NCBI GenBank assembly: GCA_030848705.1
Contig: CM061236.1
Span: 139,863,970-139,927,969, forward strand
Source of the DNA: Heracleum sosnowskyi
Taxonomy: Eukaryota > Streptophyta > Magnoliopsida > Apiales > Apiaceae
Reading direction: 5' to 3'
Length of the DNA stretch: 64,000 bases
The notes below the pieces were generated by a model, which saw only the letters and a program-made list of their open reading frames with translations, searched no databases and was not told where the DNA came from. Below, one piece after another: positions 12,040 through 21,500 of this stretch. A program made the translations under genes and the position numbers. The number at the start of each line of letters is the position of its first letter. Within the stretch, counting starts at the first letter, position 1.

Positions 12040-14575
12040 AAACATTCTGTTTTGCAGGGTAAGAAGAAAAATCAGGTCATGTGGATAATTGACAGTGGTT
12101 GCTCAAGACACATGACAGGTGATAAAGCCCTGCTATCACATTATGTAGAGAAAGCTGGCCCAATCATAACCTTTGGAGACAACAGCAAGGGTTACACAGT
12201 GGGATATGGCTGTCTGGAAATTGGAAATGTTGTCATTGAAGATATTGCTCTTGTGGATGGATTGAAGCACAACCTACTCAGTGTCAACCAATTCAGTGAC
12301 AGAGGATTTAAGGTTGACTTTGACATGATGGTGTGCAACATCTATCACAAGAAGGATGGAAGCCTCTCTCTAAAAGGGGTCAGAAAAGGAAGCTCGTTTG
12401 TTGCTGATCTAAGCTCAACAAAGAAGGATAAAGTTTACTGTTTTTACAGTAAAGCTACTGTTGGTGACAGTATGCTTTGGCACAGGAAGCTCTCACATCT
12501 CAACTTCAAGACAATGAATATTCTGATGAAGAAGGAGTTAGTGAGAGGTTTGCCCCAACAGGAATTCTGTCAAGAAGGACTGTGTGAAGATTGTCAAATG
12601 GGCAAACTGAGAAGAGCTGTGCACAAGTCCAAGCAAGTAAACACCAACACAGAAGCACTCAAGTTAATTCACATGGACCTCTTTGGACCAGTCAATGTAC
12701 CATCTATGGCCAGAAAGAGGTATGCCTTAGTAATGGTGGATGATTACTCAAGGTACACTTGGGTGAAATTTCTTGAATCCAAAGATGAAGCTGCTCAAGT
12801 GATTATTGATCAAGTCAGAGTTCTTGATAGAACCCCAAACTCAAAAGTTCAAATCTTGAGGAGTGACAATGGTACAGAATTCAGAAATGCCACACTTGGA
12901 AATTTCTGTAAAGATGAAGGAATTGTACAACAATTCTCTGCTGCAAGAACTCCACAGCAGAATGGAGTTATAGAAAGAAAGAACAGGACTCTCATTGAAG
13001 CAGCTAGAACTATGTTGCATGATGCTAAGTTGCCAACATATTTCTGGGCTGAAGCTATCAACACAGCCTGTTATACTCAGAACAGAACCATGATCAACAA
13101 AACTCATGCAAGTACTCCTTACTGTCTGTTAACTGGAAAGAAACCTACTGTCAAATATTTTCATGTGTTTGGGAGCAAATGCTTTATGATGAAAGACAAC
13201 CATGAGAAGAAAGGAAAATTTGACACCAAGGCTTTTGAAGGACTATTCATGGGTTACAGCACAGAAAGGACTGCCTACAGAGTTTATGTTATGGAACACA
13301 GGATTATTGAAGAAAGTGTTAATGTCACATTTGATGAAACCAAGTTTCCAGGACTGCATGAAGAAGGAAAGATGCAGACATTCAGATTTGAGAATCAAGG
13401 ATACCTGGAAGCTGAGGAGATTGTAGATGAAGAACCTAGCTTCACTCAAATTGTTGAAGTTGACAAAGATGCTGTCAACACCACTACTGTCATTCAAACT
13501 CCAGCTCAATCACACACCATAACATCTAACATTCAGAACAGTGATGACTCTGGAGACAATGAAGAACATGGTGGAGACAATGGAATTGATGAGCATTCAA
13601 CTCAACAAGCTGAAGCAAATGTTCCTGTTCAATCAAGTAGCTTGCCCAGAATCACCAGGTGGACCAAGGATCACACAAATGACCTTATCATTGGTGATCC
13701 TAATTCTGGAGTGAGGACAAGGAACAAAGTCTCTGCTGACAGCATGTTCTCATGCTTCCTGTCACAAATGGAACCCAAGACAATTGATGAAGCATTGTTG
13801 GATTCTGACTGGGTGATAGCCATGCAAGAAGAGCTAAATCAGTTTGAAAGAAACAATGTATGGAAATTGGTTCCAAGACCTAAGGGAAAGTCAGTTATTG
13901 AGACCAAGTGGGTTTTCAGAAACAAACTTGATGAAAATGGATTGGTGACAAGGAACAAAGCAAGGCTAGTGGCTAAAGGTTACTGTCAACAGGAGGGAAT
14001 AGATTATGATGAGACATTTGCTCCTGTTGCCAGACTTGAAGCTATAAGAATCTTTCTAGCTTATGCTGCACACTGCAACTTCAAAGTATTTCAGATGGAT
14101 GTCAAAAGTGCCTTTCTAAATGGAGAGCTGGAAGAAGAAGTGTATGTGGAACAGCCACCAGGGTTTGAGGATGCTGAAATGCATAATTTTGTGTACAAAC
14201 TCTTCAAAGCTTTGTATGGACTAAAGCAAGCACCCAGGGCATGGTATGACACACTTTCCACCTTTCTTCTGGAAAACCAGTTTACCAGAGGAGTTGTGGA
14301 CAAGACACTTTTCTACAAGCATCATGGCAAGGACATCATTCTGGTACAAATCTATGTGGATGATATCATTTTTGGTTCTACAAATGAGAAGCTGTGTGAG
14401 AAGTTTTCCCATCTCATGAGTAACAAATATGAGATGAGCATGATGGGAGAATTGTCATTCTTTCTAGGGTTACAAATTCTTTAACAAACTGATGGAATCT
14501 TCATAAGTCAAGCTAAGTATATCAAGGAACTTCTCAAAAAGTTCAACTTGGAAGATTCATCTCCTGCAAGGACAC

Positions 14576-16288
14576 TGTTAGGTCCTGATATGTTTGTAGA
14601 AGGGGGGGGGGGTTGAATACAAACTGTACCGTTTTATCGAATTTGTTCGGTTCGTGATTTAACAATTCAAGAACAAATAAGTGCGGAATAAAATGAAACA
14701 AGATTCAAGTTAAATATAAAATATATTAAACTTGAAGGGTGTTGCAAATTCAGTACAGATTACAAGGTTTGAATCTCAAACTATTTAAAACAAATCTAGA
14801 ATAAATTCGACATGAATTTATCTATTTTTGTAATAAAAAGATCGAATAGTAAAAACTAGTTCGAGATCAAATTCTAGGGATAATGATCCGCTAGATTGTC
14901 AAACAAGTACAAGTAAATAACTTCTAGTGGTTTGGATTTAACAATAATGCTAGAAATGATTTACTGTAAAATATTTGAGCTCCGGCAGTTGGTTGTTTGA
15001 AGAAGACAGAGAAAGGATGTAATGTTATTAAGCTGCTGTCTTGTTTTGAGTACTCACTGTGTTGAAATGACAAATGACTTGTATATATAATCAAGTCACT
15101 TGATTAATTCCCACGCGCCACATTCCACTGCACTTCAATTTAGACTTGATACACGGTAGTACTATCCATTTAACTTAGAAGTACTTTCTGTAGTACTAAG
15201 ATTTGGCTGTGTAGTACTATTCATTGGTCTGGTAGTACTACTTAGAATAGTACTACAAGAGCAAATTAATAGTACTTCTAGGATTATATTAATTCTATTT
15301 TAATTTATTGTTTTAATTAATTTAAGGAATAAATTAATTCTGATTGAATTAATTTATCAATTAAATTAATTAACTTATAAATTAATTAATTTAAGGAATA
15401 AATTAATTCTAATTGAATTAATTTATAATTTAAATTAATTAACTTATTTAATAAATTAAATAAGAATTAATACACTTTCTAATCAAATATGTACGCCTTT
15501 TTTCTTTTGTCAACCAAAGTCAACTCCACCTCTTTCCTTACAAAATGTACGCTAATAAACTATCTAATATCAATAGTACTCTCGGTAGTACTATCTAAAG
15601 TACTAACCAAGGATAGTACTACTAGTATATTTAGATAGTACTACTAGTATATTTTGATAGTACTACTAGCTTAGAATTAATTCTAATTTAATTTATTGAA
15701 TTAATTTATTTAACAAATAAATTAATTCTGAGTGAATTAATTTATAGATTAAATTAATTAATTTCTAGTTTAATTAATTTAAGGAATAAATTAATTCTGA
15801 TGGAATTAATTTATAGATTAAATTAATTAACATATAGAATAAATTAAAAGAGATTTAATACTAAATCAGAGAACCACTGAAATTGATGACAAACTTCCAC
15901 TGACTGATGTTGACACTCGATGTACTGTCTGGTTCATGAGCGACAAACTTCAATGACGGTTCTTCATCTTTTAACTTTAAGTTGTGGTCCATCTTCTTAT
16001 CCTTTTGACAAACTCTGTAATCTGTATGCTTCCTGTCACACTTCTGAAATCTCTGTCACTTTAAATTGATCCACTTTCTTGAATACTTCACTGAGGCTTG
16101 ATCAAATAAATGAACTTCTTCCAGTGTAGAATTACTCCAAGTCAGTAAATGACTTTAAACTTTATTCTCTTGACTGATAAAACCTTCTGAGATTCCTGTG
16201 ACATCTAATCTAATATTTACTTATTACATTCTTGTTTAAGTTGAGTAAAATCCTCGAATTACAAATAGGCTATTGCATATGCCTTTCA
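14576..16288 (-). repeat. LTR of the nested element (1713 bp) with AGTACTA and AATTAATT repeats
   Basis: TG...CA ended LTR in minus orientation. It contains many copies of the palindromic core AGTACT (15150-15670), including a tandem unit ATAGTACTACTAGTATATTT at 15600-15670, and two blocks of AT-rich repeats of GAATTAATTTA type (15290-15480, 15670-15850). Its 3' end has a run of ten C followed by TTCTACAAACAT, like the corresponding part of the host LTR. Confidence 0.75.
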
Positions 16289-16952
16289 ATCTCCCCCTAT
16301 TTGTTTGTTAGAGAATAACAACCAAATACCTAGAGGATCACTCAACTAAAACCAAGAAAAAGATAGGACTCTTAAGCCTAAGTAAATACTAGAAAGTTCT
16401 GGATCAAATATGACATTTCCAGATTTCATCAGTAAAGATAAATGCAAGACAGGTGTTCCTCTAGACTGAACATATGATACCATTTAACCTGTCTTGATTT
16501 ACCTAAGCTCTATACATATAACATTTACAAAACAGAGCTAACTTTCCTTTACTTCCCTGAAACTCCTCATTTACCTTTTATATCTTTTTCAGCTCCCTTT
16601 TACTAGCTCCTCCAAAATTCTCTAGAAACTTCTCCCCCTTAGTTGAGGAATTCTCTACAGATTTAAGTTTATGAGTATCTGAAGCCAGTAGGAGTTGAGA
16701 TAGTTGATGGAGTTGATCTTGGAAGTAAATTTGTCTTCAATATTTCCTTGAGCAGTCCCAGCTGATTGTTGACGGAGGTGGAAGAAGAAGACCGTTCAAC
16801 CACTTGTGCTTGCAAAATTTCTTTATCAGCCTGGGTTCTGAATAGATGTTCCTGTAGATCAGCTATGTGAGCTAACTACATTGCAGTGTATGTGTCTGTG
16901 TGTGCACTCACTTGAATTTCTCTTGTAAGTGTATCACTCATCTCACGTGCAT
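14576..16952 (-). mobile_element. Truncated nested Copia element (one LTR plus 3' internal end)
   Basis: On the minus strand, internal sequence (16952-16303) leads to a polypurine tract AATAGGGGGAGAT (16301-16289) and then an LTR beginning TGAAAGGC (16288) and ending GGACCTAACA (14576). Only one LTR and about 650 bp of internal region remain. Translated minus-strand pieces (DLQEHLFRTQADKEILQAQ; NSSTKGEKF-like) resemble the coiled-coil part of the large additional ORF of the host element, so it is a relative. Loss of the other half together with about 420 bp of host pol points to a later deletion rather than simple insertion. Confidence 0.75.
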
Positions 16953-17245
16953 GACTATGGATGAAAAGTCAACTTCTAGATTATGGTCTAGTGTTAAGAG
17001 AAATTCCTATTTACTGTGACAACACTAGTGCCATAGCCATCTCAGACAATCCAGTTCAACACTCTAGGACAAAGCACATTGATATAAGACATCACTTTAT
17101 CAGAGAGCATGTTGAACAAGGAACTGTGAAGCTGATTTATGTCCCAACTGACAAGCAACTTGCTGACATCTTCACTAAGCCATTGGATAAAGCAACCTTC
17201 AACAGGTTGGTAAGTGAATTGGGAATGCTGAATCTGGTATGTTAA

Positions 17246-17654
17246 TTTTACTAAGGTTTCTAAATTTTCAATTCTTATTGAAGCTCATGACAGCAACTTC
17301 AAACCTGCTGTCAAGAGAAGTTACTGTCTACTTGGTTTATGTCTGTTATGTGACAGCATGTGTTGATTTGACTTCTCATGTCAGTATTTTGTGCCAGTCT
17401 CATACTTTTAAACCGTGTATGACTTTAATGTGGTTATCCGTTAAGTTTGAGAGTTAAAAATCTGTTCCATTGGACTTTCACACTTTTTTTTTTGCATTAA
17501 TCTGTAGGATTAAAGGAGGACACGACCATTAATTACTTTTGTGGTAGTTGTATGGGTACTCTAACTGTTGACCATTAGACTTTAATCCTTAGACGGTTTT
17601 GCCTATAAATTATCCTTAGGTTTCACCAGTCTGCTCTCAGTTTTAAAGTGAATA
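17246..17654 (+). promoter_or_regulatory. Post-pol leader with TATA-like box before the small ORF
   Basis: Non-coding stretch after pol. GCCTATAAAT at 17601-17610 is a good plant TATA box 45 bp before the ATG at 17655, with a pyrimidine-rich CTGCTCTCAG start-like site between. GACAG/CTGTC motifs recur at 17285-17360. It could be an internal promoter for subgenomic expression of the downstream ORFs. Inference only. Confidence 0.4.
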
Positions 17655-17915
17655 ATGGAAAACAAAGTAGGAATCGAAGTTGATCTAAAGAAGTGTGATA
17701 GTGAACCCTACAATGAAGAGATTGAGGAGCTCTTCGAGGTGCTTTTGGATGCCCTCGATGAGATAGATGAGGGAAAGGAGGCCAAGGCTAAGGAAGAGGA
17801 GGCCAAGGCTGTGGAAGAAGAGAAGGAGCTTCAGGCACTTCTTGAAAAAGAAGGCCGCTCTGAAGAAGAGATTAAGGAAGAAGTCTTAGAACTAGTTGAT
17901 AAAATCATAGAATGA
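17655..17915 (+). CDS. Small acidic coiled-coil-like protein (86 aa) between pol and the additional ORF
   Basis: An uninterrupted ORF, ATG at 17655, of 86 residues. It is extremely rich in Glu, Lys and Ala (blocks such as KAKEEEAKAVEEEKELQALL), predicted by eye to be a long charged alpha-helix or coiled coil, with no signal peptide, membrane segment or Cys. It sits 410 bp after pol, in the same orientation, behind a TATA-like box. No homologue is recognised. It could be a real accessory protein of the retrotransposon, a captured gene fragment, or a chance frame in purine-rich sequence. The good start context (AATAATGGAA) and the TATA spacing favour a real gene, but not strongly. Confidence 0.45.
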   Translation: MENKVGIEVDLKKCDSEPYNEEIEELFEVLLDALDEIDEGKEAKAKEEEAKAVEEEKELQALLEKEGRSEEEIKEEVLELVDKIIE

Positions 17916-18094
17916 TGTACTCAATGTTCAATTTTAATGATTTTATTAATAATAATAAAAGTTCCTGTTTATGTGGTTACTGAGTTTATGACTTGTCTGT
18001 GTAACTTGTTTAATATTTGTGTTTGCAAGATTACATTGCTAAATTCATATTCTATTAATTTTAAGGTTAAGTATATGAGCAACGCATCCTAATT

Positions 18095-18400
18095 AGTTCA
18101 AGACAGAAACAATTTCCCACTTAAATTACTGTCACAAAGAAGGATACTGTCCTGTGTCTCTTGACAGCAACCTTCTTGACAGCAGGGAAAGACTTTCTGT
18201 CACGACCTTTAAAGGATACTGTCACTCAAATGCTTAACGGTGACAGCAAGTTTTTGCGCAATAGTTGCTGTCGCGCAAAACCTACTGTCACCACCACTTC
18301 TTACTGACAGGTTGTTTCTAGCGCACAGGTTACTGTCAACAATAGTGGACCGTTGTAATTGGATATTCACCCCACGATTGACAGTGAATAACGGGCAGTA
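18095..18400 (+). repeat. Leader block dense in TACTGTCA/TGACAGCAA motifs
   Basis: About sixteen GACAG or CTGTC 5-mers lie in about 300 bp, in both orientations, often as GGATACTGTC, TGACAGCAA or GCTGTC. The same words fill the LTRs and three coding blocks. The block lies directly upstream of the promoter-like sequence of the 1686-codon ORF. Confidence 0.7.
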
Positions 18401-18473
18401 ACTCACGTGTTAAGAGAGTGGGTTAAGACACGTCCTTTAACTCCACTTTTTGAGCAAACGTTTGAGATACCCA

Positions 18474-18582
18474 TATTTATTCTCCAGTTACTCCGACATA
18501 TCACTCTCACAAAACTCAAGGCAAAATACTTTTCTTCAAGCAAAAAGCTACTTTCTCACCTTCTTCTTTTCTTGAAATCTCC
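18474..18582 (+). promoter_or_regulatory. Promoter-like leader of the large additional ORF
   Basis: A TATTTAT element at 18474-18480 is followed by about 100 bp that looks like a plant 5' UTR: C/T- and A/C-rich, free of upstream ATG, with CTTCTTCTTTTCTTGAAATC just before the ATG at 18583 (CCATGGC, a strong context). Suggests its own transcript or a splice-derived subgenomic RNA. Confidence 0.4.
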
Positions 18583-21500
18583 ATGGCCCCCAAACAGTCT
18601 CTCTCTCAAACAAACTTTGCTGGCATCTTTTCCCCAAATGATGCTGGTGAAGGTTTCAAAGGACTGGTGTTTTTCTTGAACAAGTCCTATCTTCGTTCAG
18701 CCATTACCTCAACTCCACATCTCGACCTAGACAAACTTGAGGAATTTTGGCGAACTGCTGTTGCTCTAACTGTGGGTGAAAACCCAGCTATTCAATTCGA
18801 GATTAATGTGCAACAATACATTCTCACAGCTGAGGTCATCAATACTGCACTTGGAATTACACTGGAAGAAGGACAAAACTTTGCTCCACTTGCTAATGAT
18901 GACACTCTGAAGAAGCTCTTCTTGAAGATTGGGTATGCAGGCCCTATTCTCGAAGAGGGAACAACCAAGTGGTACCCGTCTGGTGAAATGGACAGGAAGT
19001 ATCTAAGGAAGGAGTGGAGCATGATATTTGATGCAATGGTCAAGGTGTTCTCTACCAAGTCCACAGGCTGGAATGGGATACCCTCCTACATCAAGAAACT
19101 GACACATTCTCTTGTCCATGGATACAAGGTGAATGTTGGAGCTCTCCTCATGGCACAACTCAAAGCTGCCATAGGTAAGAAGGTATCACACTACCCTCGC
19201 TTTCTTATGATGTGTATCAATTCTTTCTGTGATTTTAATAATGATGCCCCTCATCTAGAGGTTTGCTCTGTCTTGAAAAAGAACACACACACACTGTTAT
19301 CTTCACAGGATCTAAATGCACATATTCCACTTTGCTTCACTCAGCATATGGTTGATCAAGTGTCCAACCTTGATTATCCATTACCTACTGGTTATGATTC
19401 TTTTTCTCTTGAGGATGAAGCTGAATTAGACCCAAATTCAGTTAACCCACATTCAACACCATACACTCAGCCTAGGCTCTCTAGACTTCCCAAAGCCCAA
19501 AGAGAAGCCTTGCAAGAATCCAGAAAAAGATCCTTAGAAGCTGATGTTGGTGGTAGCTCTGTTAGTCAAGAGGGAGACACTGCACCTAGTGCAGCAAATA
19601 AGGAAGGTAGTCACACAGAACCCACAGTGGTTCCCCCTGAGCCTAGGAAGAAGAGAGCTAGGAGGACCAAAACCACTGTCAGCCACCCTGCAGTCTCCCA
19701 AAAGACTGTAGAGGAAACCAGGGAAATAAACTCCTCCCTAGATGTGCCTTCTCAACAAGGTGCTTCTATTGAAATTGGCCTGTCTCCCAAGGCACCCTGT
19801 ACAGAGTCTGCACAAACTCATGGTTCCCAACCTGAGATACCCCCACTTGAAGACACACACAGTGAGTTAGGGCACAGTGAGGATTTCTCTACTCCTATTG
19901 ATGGTTCACATGTTTCATCTGTGAATCAGCCCCCACTCTCTACTACACTTTCACCTTCTTCCTTCCCTACACATTCTTTTGTTTCTTCTCCACAACCTAG
20001 AGAAGGGGACAGTCCCAACCCTTCAGGTTTTGATCATCCATCTCCAATCATGGATGAGCCCCCATCTAGTGGTCCACAAGAACCCATTTCTCAAAGTGAG
20101 ATGGACACCACTCCTCCAAACACTGAGCTAGGGCAAAGTGGTATTTTGTCAGAAAATGAAACAGCCAACACTTTGTCTGATCTCCAAGGAGCATCTTACC
20201 TTCAGGAAGATGCTGTCACAGCCTCTGTTGCTGTCAAAGACACTGGGGATGCTACTACCCTGGACACAGCTACTGTCAAAGGTGGAGAGAAAGATACTGT
20301 CACTACAGAACCTACTGTCACTCCACCTCCCAAAGATGCTGTCATGCCAGAACCTGCTGTCCAGACTCCAACTGACAGTACCATTCCTACTCAAGATGCT
20401 GTCCAGCCCTCCCAGCCTAATTTTGATGCTGTACTTGTTGAGGATGCCTCTGATGATGACCTACCTCTTGCCAACCTCCTAAAGGTACATTCTAAATCTT
20501 CTCCTTCCATGCATGTTAGTACTGCTCATACCCATGCATCTAGGTTGAGTGAGGGTGTGCAAAAGAAAAGAGAGATAAAAGAAAAGAGAGGTGAGCATAA
20601 AAATGAGAGGCAGCCAAATGAGCTGGCAAAAGGAGAGGGACTTGAGCATGTCCAGAGAGATATTGAGGGAGCCCACACTATTCAGGCACTAGGCCTTGAG
20701 AGTCAAACTGTGAGGGGTGATGAGATCACTCAAAAACACCCTGAGAGTGTGAGAACCCCCATAGCCTCCAAGCCCCTGTCTTTTCCTTCCCCTCCAAGAA
20801 GGTTAAGGTCTGGTGGCCCCTCTGCTACTTTTGGTAACAGGATTGCAGCTCTTGAAGGACAGTGTGTTACTTTGGACTCCAAACTGGACTCTCTCTCTCA
20901 ACTAGTGGTTGATGGTTTTGCTGCTACTCAACTCTCTATTCAGTTCCTTACTGACCTGGTAGCTGCCAACTCAACTAAGGGGGAGAAGGTAGCAAGATCA
21001 GAATCATTGCCTATTCAAGAATCAGGTGGAACTCAGGGGGAGCCTGTAGCTGTGAAGACCAGAGGGGGAGCTAAAAGGAAAGCAATGTCTAAGGGGGAGC
21101 AAGTCAAACCAAGCAGTGCAAAACCACAGGATAAAGCTGAAAAGCCTGTTGAAGTGGAAATGGATGGAGAAAGGGTGTTAATGTCAAAGGAAACTCAAGA
21201 TGCATTGCAAAGAAGACCTGCATCTAGACATCCAATCTTGCCTCCTGTGGTGATTAGAGAACCTACTCAAGAAACTCAAGAAACTGCTCTACAGAAGAAA
21301 TGGAGAGAAATGGAGGAACAAAACAAACTTGGGAAAGGTAAAGGGAAACTGCCTGAATCCATTCATGGTGGAATAATATGGACAAATGGCACTGACTTTG
21401 ATCAAGAGGAAGCCAATGTCTTGATGGTGGATTACAGGGAGAGCACATTACACAACCATGACAGTAAGTTTAGCAGTTTGGTGGAAGAAGCAATGAATGC

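Larger units (their letters stand above)
12040..17245 (+). pseudogene. Copia pol (protease, integrase, RT, RNase H), interrupted and partly deleted
   Basis: Same frame as gag. Protease motif IDSG (Asp codon at 12091); GAG-pre-integrase with HRKLSHLN and CEDCQMGK; integrase D-D-E with Asp codons at 12676 and 12865 and Glu at 12973; RT with [20 protein letters not shown] and YVDD (near 14353). TAA at 14482-14484 follows GLQIL, again consistent with a former CAA. At 14576 a minus-strand element begins; pol resumes at about 16955 ([11 protein letters not shown]) and ends with the RNase H C-terminus ([13 protein letters not shown]) at 17245. Compared with related Copia proteins about 140 residues, the RT end and most of RNase H, are missing between the two flanks. 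Not functional in this copy. Confidence 0.9.
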
